Source: JANWKA01 sp035533815
GTDB taxonomy: Bacteria; Bacteroidota; Bacteroidia; Chitinophagales; Chitinophagaceae
DNA: 54,639 nt
Direction: 5' to 3'
NCBI GenBank assembly: GCA_035533815.1
Contig: DATLTB010000022.1
Location: 1 to 54,639 of the forward strand
Position 1 is the first letter of the stretch, and the number at the start of each line of letters is the position of its first letter. Shown here piece by piece: positions 33,658-42,671 of this stretch. The notes under the pieces are model-generated. The model ran no database searches, had not been told where the DNA came from, and worked only from the letters and a program-made list of their open reading frames with translations. Both the position numbers and the translations under genes were made by a program.

Positions 33658-35871
33658 ATGAAATTCATATTTCTCCGCTTGTTCCGTTTCGGCATATGTA
33701 TCGGTACCTATTTACTGATCCATGGGTTTCCAGGTTCCTGCCAACCGTTGACTCCCCGTCCCAAGTCAGTTCCGGGAATCACCCTGAACGCCGATGCCAG
33801 GACCGGCCGCTATACCATCCGGTTTGCAGACCCTGCCTGGATATTCAGCGGCACCACCGGTTTTCCCTTGCAAAAAGTGGAATCACTTCGGGGCAAAGAT
33901 GTGATTGGGAGTTATACAGGAATCCGTTTTCAATGGAAGGCAGACCAAACCTATACAGGGGTCATACGTTGCTACGATCAGCTGGCCTTGGTGCTGTTCA
34001 GTCTATCCATTCCCGGGAAAATGAATCATATTCAGGCTATCTTCCCTTCCTTTGACCGTTTCCCGCAAAAAATGTACACGTTCAGCCATTACGATGATAA
34101 TTTCGCACCCCCTCAGTTCAGGCTCAACCAAACCTCGACTCCCTGGTTGTTCTTCAATGACCGGGATGAAAGTTTCCTGATTTCCCCTGCTTCCGATTTC
34201 ATGGTATCCAGGATGACCGGTGATGGCATTCATGTTATTTCCAGTGGGCTGAACCCGGAACTGCAGTCCTTTCCAGCCGGCTTCACCCACCGGACAATCC
34301 TGGTGATCGGAAAAGGAATCGGGCATACCTGGAATATCTGGGGAAAATCCCTGATGTCCCTTTACGGAAAACACCGGCCGGCGGAGGATGCAGATCCCCT
34401 CCTGAAATATTTTGGATACTGGACAGATAACGGTGCTGATTATTATTATAATTATGATACATCCCTGGGCTACGCAGGTACCTTGCTGGCGGTCCGGAAA
34501 CAATACCTGCGGGAAGGAATACCCCTGGGCTATATGCAGCTGGACAGCTGGTGGTATGACAAATCCATCACTGACCCGGAAGGGAAGCCAGATGCCGGAT
34601 GGAAGAACAAGCACCTGCCCAACGAGGCCTGGAACCGGTATGGGGGCATGATGAAATACCGGGCGGATCAATTTCTTTTCCCCCGAGGTCTCGCCTATTT
34701 TCATCAGGAACTCGGATTGCCCCTGGTCGTACATAACCGGTGGATCGATCCGAAAAGTCCTTATCGGAACAAATACCATATTTCAGGTTTTGCTGCTGTG
34801 GATCCTGCATACTGGAAACATATTGCTACTTACCTGAAATCCTCCGGAGTGATCATCTATGAACAGGACTGGCTGAACTATATCTATAGAAAAAGCCCCG
34901 GGATGGCAGATAATCTGTCCACGGGTAATGAGTTTACGGGGGATATGTCATCCGCTTTACGCAATGAAGGCCTGGATATGCAATATTGTATGGCCATGCC
35001 CAGGTATTTCCTGCAGGGCGTCCGGTATCCCAATCTCACCACGATCCGGACCAGCGATGACCGGTTTGAGCCAGGCAAATGGAAAGAATTCATCTATAAT
35101 TCCCAGTTTGCCTATGTGCTGGGAATCTGGCCCTGGTCTGATGTGTTCAAAAGCCGGGAGAAAGGGAATATGATCCTGGCAGTTTTATCTGCCGGAGCTG
35201 TGGGTACCGGGGATGCCCTGGGCCAGGAAAATAAGAAAAATATCCTTTTGGCTGCCCGGCCGGATGGAATCCTGGTCAAACCGGACCGTCCGGCCGAACC
35301 CATGGATTCCAGCTTTCTTCAGGCCGCCAGGAAGGAAAACACCCCCATGTTATCCTGGACCCTCACCCGTCACCATGGCCTGACCACCGACTATGTATTT
35401 GCCTTCGATCCTCCTGGGATCACCGGTAAAATCATCCGTTTCCTCCCAGCTGCCCTGGGAGAAAGGGGGGAGGTCGTGGTGTATTGTCCCGGGTCGGACC
35501 GGTTAAGCAGGGTCTCGGCTAATCAGGAATTCCGCGATAGTATCCCGGCAGCAGGATATGCCTATTATATTGTCGCTCCGGTCACTTCCATGGGTATTGC
35601 TTTTTTGGGCGATGCCGGGAAGATCGCTTCAACCGGGAAACAACGTATTTCATCCATGGAGCAGGGTCCTGGAGTGCTCAGGGTCAGCGTCCTATATGCT
35701 GCCGGCGAAAAAGCAGTCACCCTCATGGGTTATTATGAGCGGTTATTTAAGGCAGACCATGGAACCCTTAAGCTGGACAGTTCCCGGCACCGCTTTACCC
35801 TTCTTCTTTCCCCCCTGCCTGGAAAACATGTTGCCCAGGTGATTTTCAGGTTAAATAAGGGGAATCGTTGA
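33658..35871 (+). CDS. Putative glycoside hydrolase, clan GH-D (GH36/raffinose-synthase-like)
   Basis: A 737-residue exported protein; ATG 33658 starts a signal peptide (MKFIFLRLFRFG ... HGFPGSCQ). After a beta-rich N domain, a (beta/alpha)8-type region shows FGYWTDNGADYYYNY, GYMQLDSWWYD, IIYEQDWLNY with D404 as likely nucleophile, QYCMAMPRYF and IRTSDD with D467/D468 as likely acid/base. These line up with clan GH-D enzymes such as GH36 and raffinose-synthase-like proteins. A C-terminal beta domain follows. The motifs deviate from those of described GH36 groups, so an alpha-galactosidase-type activity is only a guess. Confidence 0.65.
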   Translation: MKFIFLRLFRFGICIGTYLLIHGFPGSCQPLTPRPKSVPGITLNADARTGRYTIRFADPAWIFSGTTGFPLQKVESLRGKDVIGSYTGIRFQWKADQTYTGVIRCYDQLALVLFSLSIPGKMNHIQAIFPSFDRFPQKMYTFSHYDDNFAPPQFRLNQTSTPWLFFNDRDESFLISPASDFMVSRMTGDGIHVISSGLNPELQSFPAGFTHRTILVIGKGIGHTWNIWGKSLMSLYGKHRPAEDADPLLKYFGYWTDNGADYYYNYDTSLGYAGTLLAVRKQYLREGIPLGYMQLDSWWYDKSITDPEGKPDAGWKNKHLPNEAWNRYGGMMKYRADQFLFPRGLAYFHQELGLPLVVHNRWIDPKSPYRNKYHISGFAAVDPAYWKHIATYLKSSGVIIYEQDWLNYIYRKSPGMADNLSTGNEFTGDMSSALRNEGLDMQYCMAMPRYFLQGVRYPNLTTIRTSDDRFEPGKWKEFIYNSQFAYVLGIWPWSDVFKSREKGNMILAVLSAGAVGTGDALGQENKKNILLAARPDGILVKPDRPAEPMDSSFLQAARKENTPMLSWTLTRHHGLTTDYVFAFDPPGITGKIIRFLPAALGERGEVVVYCPGSDRLSRVSANQEFRDSIPAAGYAYYIVAPVTSMGIAFLGDAGKIASTGKQRISSMEQGPGVLRVSVLYAAGEKAVTLMGYYERLFKADHGTLKLDSSRHRFTLLLSPLPGKHVAQVIFRLNKGNR

Positions 35872-36189
35872 GCTAAAAGCTGATTAATTGCCTTTGCTTG
35901 GCATGAAACCAAATCAGGGTTTTAGGGTTCAATAATTTTTATTTATATTATTTTTATTACAATATAATATATTTTAGATTATTTTATTGAAATTTTACTA
36001 TTTATTAGTTAAAAATCAAACATTATTTAGATTTACTATAAAAATATGCGTTGTATATTTGCAAAGTATTACATTAATAATTTAATCATATTAGTTTTTA
36101 CGATTTTAACATCATCACATGCCTTTTTTAAAACCAAACAGGGTTATTCTTTACAGTCGTATTTAAAAAACCATAAAACCCCCCTTAAA
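35872..36189. other. AT-rich leader region of the porin gene
   Basis: Very AT-rich, especially 35930-36060. It holds TATATTTG at 36054-36061, an exact -7 box, which would start transcription near 36068 and leave a leader of about 120 bases before ATG 36190. Open codons run on to 36046 in the porin frame but lie before the signal peptide and overlap the promoter, so they are not part of the gene. Confidence 0.5.
36054..36061 (+). promoter_or_regulatory. -7 box (TATATTTG) of the porin gene
   Basis: Exact TAnnTTTG match in an AT-rich region, 129 bases before the chosen ATG. No clean TTG at 19-21 bases upstream; TTTAG at 36026-36030 is the nearest candidate. Confidence 0.45.
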
Positions 36190-37443
36190 ATGCTTTTTAA
36201 TCTTAAAATTGGATTCCGGAAATCCCATTGTCTCCGGTTTACTGCTGCCTTACTGATCCTGATTATGGCTTCCCTGAAAGGGAAAGCACAGACAGGTAAC
36301 GATACGGCTAAAACAGCAGCGGCTGCCACACCGGCAGCCCCATCCTCTCCCCTTTCCATGCCTGGAATGGATGGTCCCTTATCCATCAATCCGCAACCTT
36401 TAAAGTTAGACGCTGGCATCGCGGGGCATAGTGTATATGTGTCCGGCGCGGTCAGTACCATTGTCCAGGTGCAGAATAATGTGGCTCCCGGGGATCAGTC
36501 CTTTCAGTCTGATCTGAGTAATGGCCAGGTATTTATCCAGAAAATAGATGGGGTGATTCAATATTTCATTGAAATTGGCGCATATTCCCTTCCGGATCTC
36601 GGTCTGCCCTATACCAGGGCAGGAGTGGCCACCCCTTTATATTTCGGTGTGGTTCCCCAGGGATACCTCAAGATCGCTCCTACAGCTAATTTCTCCATCG
36701 AGGCCGGTAAGCTTCCTACCCTTATCGGGGCGGAATATACTTTTTCCTTTGAAAACATGAATATTGAACGGGGAATACTCTGGAACGAGGAAAATGCGGT
36801 AAACCGAGGTGTGCAGGCCAATTTTAAAGCGGGGCCAGTAGCATTTGCCATTTCCTGGAATGATGGTTTTTATTCCAACCAGTACACCTGGGCCTGGGGT
36901 TCGGTAACCTATACCATTAACGGCAGTAATACCCTGGCTTTTATTGGAGGAGGGAATACCAAAGAGACCAGAGATTCTAGTGCGGTAACCCCCATGGTTT
37001 TGAACAACGAACAGATTTACAACCTGATTTATACCCATACTATGGGGCCATGGACCATTGAACCCTACCTGCAATATACCAGTGTCCCTCAGAACCCTGT
37101 AATCAAAACCACAGAAAATGCTTCCACTTTTGGAGCTGCCTTATTCGTCAATTATAGTGCACATACCTATGCCAACGGGGCCACCGTAAACCTGCCCGTA
37201 CGGCTGGAATACCTTTCCTCCACCGGAAATGCGGCGGACGGTGCCCCCAACCTCCTGTATGGTCCGGGAAGTAATGCCTGGTCCATTACCTTCACTCCGA
37301 CTTATCAGTACAAAAGTTTCTTTATACGGGCAGAGCTCTCCTATGTCCAGGCAGCAAACATGACCAGCGGCCTGGGATTGGGACCCACCGGAACAAATAA
37401 TTCTCAGGCGCGCTTTTTGTTGGAAACAGGGCTGCTTTTCTGA
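36190..37443 (+). CDS. Outer-membrane porin (BBP2/PF07642-like beta-barrel)
   Basis: A 417-residue protein starting at ATG 36190 with a signal peptide (MLFNLKIGFRKS ... ASLKGKAQ). A short Ala/Pro/Ser/Thr-rich linker (residues about 38-60) leads to a barrel of repeated strands such as YFIEIGAYSLPDLGLPYT, FSIEAGKLPTLIGAEYTFSF and FLLETGLLF. The pattern fits the Bacteroidota porin family PF07642, whose members are often encoded near ammonium transporters. Two such transporters lie 4-8 kb away here. Substrate is not known. A strong terminator follows. Confidence 0.78.
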   Translation: MLFNLKIGFRKSHCLRFTAALLILIMASLKGKAQTGNDTAKTAAAATPAAPSSPLSMPGMDGPLSINPQPLKLDAGIAGHSVYVSGAVSTIVQVQNNVAPGDQSFQSDLSNGQVFIQKIDGVIQYFIEIGAYSLPDLGLPYTRAGVATPLYFGVVPQGYLKIAPTANFSIEAGKLPTLIGAEYTFSFENMNIERGILWNEENAVNRGVQANFKAGPVAFAISWNDGFYSNQYTWAWGSVTYTINGSNTLAFIGGGNTKETRDSSAVTPMVLNNEQIYNLIYTHTMGPWTIEPYLQYTSVPQNPVIKTTENASTFGAALFVNYSAHTYANGATVNLPVRLEYLSSTGNAADGAPNLLYGPGSNAWSITFTPTYQYKSFFIRAELSYVQAANMTSGLGLGPTGTNNSQARFLLETGLLF

Positions 37444-37471
37444 TACCGCATGCCATTTCAGTTTAACCCCG

Positions 37472-37515
37472 GACAGGTTGATCAGGATTAATTCCGCGTC
37501 AACCTGTCTGTTTTT
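37472..37515 (+). terminator. Strong Rho-independent-type terminator after the porin gene
   Basis: GACAGGTTGA (37472-37481) pairs perfectly with TCAACCTGTC (37499-37508) and is followed by TGTTTTT. It lies 29 bases after the porin stop. Confidence 0.82.
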
Positions 37516-37525
37516 AAGACTTTCT

Positions 37526-37563
37526 TCATTTCCCGGGGTAAAAATCCCGCCCTCCGGGAATGA
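37526..37563. terminator. Second hairpin, possible terminator of the ABM/P450 operon
   Basis: TCATTTCCCGG (37526-37536) faces CCGGGAATGA (37554-37563), a stem with one bulged base. It lies 53 bases after the ABM stop on the minus strand and could end that operon, although no long T-run follows. Confidence 0.4.
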
Positions 37564-37615
37564 TCAGGAATTAAAAAGGCGTTGGTTCCCCCGGTAGGTT
37601 ATATAGTTCAGTTGT

Positions 37616-37942
37616 TTAGTTAACCGGGGCATCCTTTCTGTCAAACCTTCCATAATCCCTTCCCACAATAGCTATTCTAATCCGGTAGTCAATAAAAATA
37701 TATTCCCGCCCCTTTAATTCAGCCAACCGGTGCATCTCCAGATCCCTCATTTGTGCAATGCTTTCCTCATTCTTCCAAAATGACAATGACAACACTTTTT
37801 CCGGGTCTGCCAGGCTTTGAAACCTTTCCACGGAAATAAACCCTTCCATTTTATCAATCAGGGGTTGCAGGCGGGTGGACATCTCCAGATATTCCTGCTT
37901 CCGGGTGTTTTCCACTATCCCTTCAAAAATAACAGCTATCAT
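37616..37942 (-). CDS. Antibiotic biosynthesis monooxygenase (ABM) domain protein
   Basis: A 108-residue ferredoxin-like ABM protein. IAVIFEGIVENTRKQEYLEM, then GFISVERFQS and KVLSLSFWKNEESI, are typical. ABM proteins are small dimers that oxidise aromatic or quinone substrates without a cofactor, or degrade heme; many have unknown substrates. It starts 9 bases after the P450 stop and is surely co-transcribed with it. The last 20 residues (GRDYGRFDRKDA) extend beyond the usual fold. Confidence 0.85.
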   Translation of the reverse strand: MIAVIFEGIVENTRKQEYLEMSTRLQPLIDKMEGFISVERFQSLADPEKVLSLSFWKNEESIAQMRDLEMHRLAELKGREYIFIDYRIRIAIVGRDYGRFDRKDAPVN

Positions 37943-37951
37943 CCTTATAAG

Positions 37952-39136
37952 TTATCCCTGGGAAATAAATATATTCCTTGGCAATCTCAAATTTATCAGC
38001 GGCTCATATTGAATATCCCTGTTCAGTAACCGGACTTTTTTATACCGATCTAAAAAATAAACCAACCCGTCCACGGTCAGGCTGACTGAAAAATGATTAG
38101 CCACACAACTATGGATCCCGGATCCAAAAGTGATATGTTCATGGTTATTTGTCCTCCCTGCATCAAACTTATCCGGCTGATTGAATTTCCCCGGATCCCT
38201 GTTTGCTGCTGCCAGCATTATAAATATCGCATCTTTGCTTTTGATTTGCACCTTGTTCACCATAAAATCTTTAACTGCTTTTCGCCTGGTGTTATGCACC
38301 GGAGGGTCAAACCTTAATATTTCCATGACCACTTTTCTCAAATGTCCCGGATCAGTAACTGACCAGGATCCATAGTCAGTGTTTTGCAAAATCTGCAGCA
38401 ATGCATTACTCAACAGACCCCTGGTTGCTTCATACCCCTGAATGAACAATCCTATGATATTGCTTACAAATAAAGAAAGGATTCCACTGACTTCCGCTTT
38501 ATGCTTTACAGCAAGGTCCCGGATGCAGGATAAATAACTACCGGAATATAGCAAATGCTTTTCCACTATAATATACAGCTCTTTAGAAAATCCGTTTATT
38601 CCAAGTACTTGCTTGGTCGGTTTCCCGGGCAATATCAATTCACTTAAAGATTCCATTTTCCCTAAAATAAAATCGCTGTCGGCTTTATTAAAACTAAAAC
38701 TGCTTAAAATGGTTTTAATCGGAAGATGCCTGCAAATTGAATGAACCCAATCCATGCCATCTGGGACACTGATATCCTTTAAAAGATCTTTCATGATTAC
38801 ACCCACTGAATCCGCATTGATCTTTTGCATCAATTGGGTAACCACCTGTCTGGATATTTCATGGGAAACTCCATTGCTTAACCTGGCAAACTGGCCAGCA
38901 ATTAATAATGCATATTCATTCAATCCATCTTTGACTTTCGCATCAATTACCGGTACTTGAACTGCATCGCTGCTCAGGATTTCCTTACAGCAGTCATATG
39001 AATAAATAGCCCAATGCCGGTTTATTTCATCCCAATAAACCGGTCCCTCATTCCTCATTGTTTCATATAGTGCATATGGGTCCGGGACTTCCGACTGGAG
39101 AAATAAAGTGTTTGCCATAACCGGTTGATTTTCCAA
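37952..39136 (-). CDS. Cytochrome P450 with altered catalytic motifs
   Basis: A 394-residue soluble class I-type P450. The ExxR pair is E272-IL-R275 and the heme-thiolate loop is FGSGIHSC (C344). Two sites differ from the norm. The residue two after Cys is Ala (CVA) where Gly is usual. In the I-helix, G234-Y-E236-A-T, the Thr that normally follows the acid is Ala237. Such Thr-to-Ala changes are known in P450s that use substrate-assisted or peroxide-driven chemistry. No ferredoxin or reductase gene is nearby. It forms an operon with the ABM gene and diverges from an ArsR-type regulator. Confidence 0.9.
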   Translation of the reverse strand: MENQPVMANTLFLQSEVPDPYALYETMRNEGPVYWDEINRHWAIYSYDCCKEILSSDAVQVPVIDAKVKDGLNEYALLIAGQFARLSNGVSHEISRQVVTQLMQKINADSVGVIMKDLLKDISVPDGMDWVHSICRHLPIKTILSSFSFNKADSDFILGKMESLSELILPGKPTKQVLGINGFSKELYIIVEKHLLYSGSYLSCIRDLAVKHKAEVSGILSLFVSNIIGLFIQGYEATRGLLSNALLQILQNTDYGSWSVTDPGHLRKVVMEILRFDPPVHNTRRKAVKDFMVNKVQIKSKDAIFIMLAAANRDPGKFNQPDKFDAGRTNNHEHITFGSGIHSCVANHFSVSLTVDGLVYFLDRYKKVRLLNRDIQYEPLINLRLPRNIFISQG

Positions 39137-39162
39137 AATAAGGTATCTTTATACACAAACAC

Positions 39163-39178
39163 TTCATTTTAAAATGAA
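39163..39178. promoter_or_regulatory. Perfect 16-base palindrome, likely operator of the ArsR-type regulator
   Basis: TTCATTTTAAAATGAA is a perfect palindrome in the 42-base gap between the divergent P450 and regulator genes. It directly abuts ATG 39179 and would overlap the start region of both transcripts. ArsR-family proteins bind palindromes of this size as dimers. It is downstream of TATCTTTA (39144-39151), a possible -7 box for the regulator. Confidence 0.65.
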
Positions 39179-39874
39179 ATGTGCTTGCATCAAATGGAAA
39201 ATCAATTTAAACAAATCGCTTCCCTGATTGGGAGCCCGGTAAGAGCAGCCATCCTATGGACAATGATTGAGGGAAAAGCTTTTACCGCTACCGAACTTGC
39301 CATTTCGGCAGACACTTCCCCACAAAATATAAGCATGCACCTGGCCAGGCTTGTCCAAGCCGGTCTGCTCCGTGTTGAAAATCATGGACGCCACCGGTAT
39401 TATACCTATTCCAGGAAGGAAATCGCCTATGCCATCGAAGCAATGGCCACGCTGATGGATCCATCATTGGTCAAAACCAGTCCTATTAACGATAATTATC
39501 CGGCAATAAAATATTGCAGAACCTGTTACGACCATCTGGCGGGTAAACTGGCTGTGGCTATAACTGAAAAGATGCTCGATAAAAAAATTATTGTTTACCG
39601 AAAGGATGCCATGGAGGTCAGTACTACAGGACGAATCTGGTTCACCAACCTAAATATTGATATCGAGGAGTTAAAACAGCAAAGGAGGTCATTTCTACGG
39701 CCTTGCCTTGACTGGAGCGAGAGAGTATATCATATCGCCGGATCCCTTGCAGCGGCATTGCTGGATAAAATGTTATCGGACGACTGGATCAGGAAGACCA
39801 GGAATTCAAGAAAGGTCATTATCACGTCAAATGGCCAAAAGAAATTGTACGAGCATTTAAAACTTACCCTGTAA
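39179..39874 (+). CDS. ArsR-type winged-helix regulator with duplicated C-terminal domain
   Basis: Up to 231 residues. Residues about 12-85 form an ArsR winged helix (IGSPVRAAILWTMIEG, SADTSPQNISMHLARL). The C-terminal half has two related parts: CRTCYDHLAGKLAVAITEKM (113-132) and, later, CLDWSERVYHIAGSLAAALL. This layout is known in ArsR-like regulators from many bacteria, where the ligand is unknown. Cys113 and Cys116 could sense metal or redox state. ATG 39179 abuts the palindrome; ATG 39194 (MENQFKQI) is an equally good start and would leave the operator in the leader. It probably represses the P450-ABM operon. Confidence 0.88.
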   Translation: MCLHQMENQFKQIASLIGSPVRAAILWTMIEGKAFTATELAISADTSPQNISMHLARLVQAGLLRVENHGRHRYYTYSRKEIAYAIEAMATLMDPSLVKTSPINDNYPAIKYCRTCYDHLAGKLAVAITEKMLDKKIIVYRKDAMEVSTTGRIWFTNLNIDIEELKQQRRSFLRPCLDWSERVYHIAGSLAAALLDKMLSDDWIRKTRNSRKVIITSNGQKKLYEHLKLTL

Positions 39875-40131
39875 ATCCATAGACCCGTTTCCGTCCTGAT
39901 TTTACCTTTCCATAGGGCGATCCGCTATTCCTGTTTGTAAAAGTAATCAGTAATTTTCCAGGTTGTCTATGAATTAAAATGTACATGATTAAATACCCTG
40001 GCTGATATCTCCTTTGTTAAACACTGGCCAATTGATCACCAATAATTTCTGCTAAGCACTTAAAATGGTCCTAATTTTTATACATCCATACTCCTTTATT
40101 GTATATTCATGGTTCAATTTCATTTACTCAT

Positions 40132-40794
40132 ATGCTGCAGCAGGAAACACTCCGGTTCCTCCGGAATTTAAAGAAGAATAACAATAAACTGTGGTTTGAT
40201 GCACACCGGGATAGTTATCTGGCAGCCAAAACAGATTTTGAACATTTGGTACAGGAAGTCATCGGGAAATTCGGACGGATAGACCGGTCAGTCACCCCCT
40301 TACAGGCAAAAGATTGCGTATTCCGGATATACAAGGATATCCGGTTCTCTAAAGACAAGACTCCCTATAAAACCCATTTTGCGGCTGCCCTTGGCAGGGG
40401 CGGAAAGATGGCCCATCTTCCTGGTTATTATTTCCATGTGTCCCCCGGTGGGAAAAGTTATTTCGGAGGGGGTATCTGGATGCCGGAAACTGAAGCCCTG
40501 GCCAAGATCCGCCAGGAAATCGATTATAACTTCCCTGAATTCCGGAAAATAATTACCACAAGAAATTTCAGGTCCTATTTGGGCGAAATGGAAGATGGGG
40601 ATGCCCTGAGCAGACCTCCCAAAGGATATGCAGCAGATAACCCAGCCATTGACTGGTTAAGGAAAAAGAGCTTTTTTGCAGGCTGTGAGCTCAATGACCA
40701 CATCATATGCACTCCCGGATTGCTGAAACAGATGATCCTCATTTTTTCTGCTATCAAGCCCCTGGTTGATTTTCTCCATAAGGCCCTGGACTAA
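40132..40794 (+). CDS. DUF2461 family protein
   Basis: A 220-residue cytoplasmic protein of the DUF2461 family (TIGR02453 type). Diagnostic stretches are LRNLKKNNNKLWFDAHRDSY, VFRIYKDIRFSKDKTPYKTH and YYFHVSPGGKSYFGGGIWMP. Function is not established. ATG 40132 (MLQQETLRFL) matches the usual start; 33 bases of open frame before it do not. It stands alone; the gap 39875-40131 holds no gene. Confidence 0.88.
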   Translation: MLQQETLRFLRNLKKNNNKLWFDAHRDSYLAAKTDFEHLVQEVIGKFGRIDRSVTPLQAKDCVFRIYKDIRFSKDKTPYKTHFAAALGRGGKMAHLPGYYFHVSPGGKSYFGGGIWMPETEALAKIRQEIDYNFPEFRKIITTRNFRSYLGEMEDGDALSRPPKGYAADNPAIDWLRKKSFFAGCELNDHIICTPGLLKQMILIFSAIKPLVDFLHKALD

Positions 40795-40989
40795 ACAGGG
40801 AAGGAAGATTTTTCTTAAGCCTGATCATAATCCGGATTTGATCAAAGAACCTGATTAAAATCCGGGATTCTTTCAAATCCGCGATACCCTACGATTCCAT
40901 TTCCCGGTCTTTGGTAAGCGCAGTATGTCCCCTCAGGTCTGGATTCTTGGATACTTCCTTTCTTTTTGAATATATCCTACCGACCCTCC

Positions 40990-41024
40990 AAAAACAAGGG
41001 CCACCATGGAAATGGCAGCCCTTG
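40990..41024 (-). terminator. Terminator of the first ammonium transporter gene
   Basis: On the minus strand CAAGGGC (41024-41018) pairs with GCCCTTG (41001-40995), extended by TGCCAT/ATGGTG inside, and is followed by TTTTT (40994-40990). It lies 37 bases after the amt stop. Confidence 0.8.
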
Positions 41025-41060
41025 AAAACATAATTGTTATAATATTCCGCTATGAATATC

Positions 41061-42671
41061 CTATTGAAGAATGCTGGTTTTTGAGTATTCATAATCCAGA
41101 TCTGACTTAGCCAGCGCAGGAACAGCTTCTGCAGGATAAGCTTCGATGCCATGTTCCCAGACATCCAGACCGCCCGGACCAAGTTCTCCTTCCTTTTCCA
41201 CCCTGAGGTTCCATGGATGAGGCAGTTGCTTAATTGCCCACATCATGGCCAGGGAAACCAGGAAAGTGGCAATCGTGATCGTCAGATTGCCAATGATCTG
41301 GGCTTTCAGCACGGTAGTGCCGCCCCCATAGAACAGACCCGCCACCGGACTTGAATTATCCGGACCCAGCGCAGTAGTTGCCCCGTATTTTCCAGCGGCA
41401 AACAGCCCGAGGGACCAGGTGCCCCAAATACCGGCAAAACCATGCACGGATACCGCTCCGATCGGATCATCCACCCGGAACCATTCCAGCATGTATATAC
41501 CCAGTACCACAATTATTCCAGCTACAAATCCCAGGCAGACTGCCCCAATGGGATCCACCCAGTAACATGGACAGGTGATGGCCACCAGACCGGCCAAAAA
41601 ACCATTTGTAGTGAATCCCAGATCAAACTTCCCTTTTGTGGAACCCATCATATAAGCCACAATCATCGCTGACATCCCTCCCGCACATGCCGCAAGGGTG
41701 GTATTTGTAGCAACCCGGCCAATACCGATGAAATCCATTCCGGATAGGGTACTCCCCGGATTGAATCCGTACCAGCCAAACCAGAGTATGAATCCTCCGA
41801 CTGCAGCAATGGTGAGATTATGAGGTGGCATCTGTCCCCCTCGTTTGGGATCATCCCGTTTGAATACCCTGCCCAATCGGGGTCCAAGTACAATGGCTCC
41901 AGCCAGGGAAACCATACCTCCGATAGTGTGCACCACAGTAGAACCGGCAAAGTCCCTAAAACCTGTTCCCAGATTCGGCAGGAAATTTCCGGGAGTTCCC
42001 ATGTTCGCCAGGAATCCGTCCGGTCCCCAGGCCCAATGACCAATAATTGGATAGATAAAGCCAGTCACCCCGATACTGTACAGGATATCTCCCCGGAACC
42101 CAGTCCGACCGATCATGGCTCCGGAAGTGACTGTAGAACAGGTATCTGCAAAAGCAAACTGGAAGATCCAGTGTGCGATCAGGGCTACCCCAGTCGTTTC
42201 ATACGTGGCGGGGGCATTCATCAGAAAGAACCAATGATATCCGATGAACCCATTTCCATGACTGAACATGAAAGCATAACCAAAGGCCCAGAAAAGCAAA
42301 CCGCAAAGACAGGTGTCAAATATACATTCCATCAGCACATTCACTGTTTCCCTTGCCCTGGCAAATCCAGCTTCCAGCAGGACAAACCCAGGCTGCATCC
42401 CAAAAACCAGGAATGCAGCTACCAGCGTCCAGATAGTATTAATGGAGCTGATCATGGAAGTTTCATGCTTGGTGTAAATATCAGCAGCATGGGCAGATGT
42501 ACCAAGGAGTCCTGGTGTAAGCACCATAACTACAAGGACCACCGCCAAACCGATGAGTTTACCACCGAACATGGTCAAAGCGAGCCGCCATTTCTCTCCC
42601 TTGCTCAGTTTTTTGAGTGGAAGCAGGAGCGAACGGTCATTTTTCCGGTTGATGAGGTTGCTTAGAATCAT
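41061..42671 (-). CDS. amt: Ammonium transporter (Amt/Mep/Rh family), first copy
   Basis: A 536-residue ammonium channel. A long signal peptide (residues 1-62, ending SAHA) is followed by eleven expected helices. Present are LVAAFLVFGMQPGFVLLEAG, CSTVTSGAMIGR, and the twin pore histidines in TVVHTIGGMVSLAG and VSVHGFAGIWGTW. The extracellular and C-terminal parts differ clearly from the second Amt in this window. No glnK gene accompanies it, which is unusual for amtB. The C-terminal tail is acidic (about the last 30 residues). Confidence 0.94.
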   Translation of the reverse strand: MILSNLINRKNDRSLLLPLKKLSKGEKWRLALTMFGGKLIGLAVVLVVMVLTPGLLGTSAHAADIYTKHETSMISSINTIWTLVAAFLVFGMQPGFVLLEAGFARARETVNVLMECIFDTCLCGLLFWAFGYAFMFSHGNGFIGYHWFFLMNAPATYETTGVALIAHWIFQFAFADTCSTVTSGAMIGRTGFRGDILYSIGVTGFIYPIIGHWAWGPDGFLANMGTPGNFLPNLGTGFRDFAGSTVVHTIGGMVSLAGAIVLGPRLGRVFKRDDPKRGGQMPPHNLTIAAVGGFILWFGWYGFNPGSTLSGMDFIGIGRVATNTTLAACAGGMSAMIVAYMMGSTKGKFDLGFTTNGFLAGLVAITCPCYWVDPIGAVCLGFVAGIIVVLGIYMLEWFRVDDPIGAVSVHGFAGIWGTWSLGLFAAGKYGATTALGPDNSSPVAGLFYGGGTTVLKAQIIGNLTITIATFLVSLAMMWAIKQLPHPWNLRVEKEGELGPGGLDVWEHGIEAYPAEAVPALAKSDLDYEYSKTSILQ

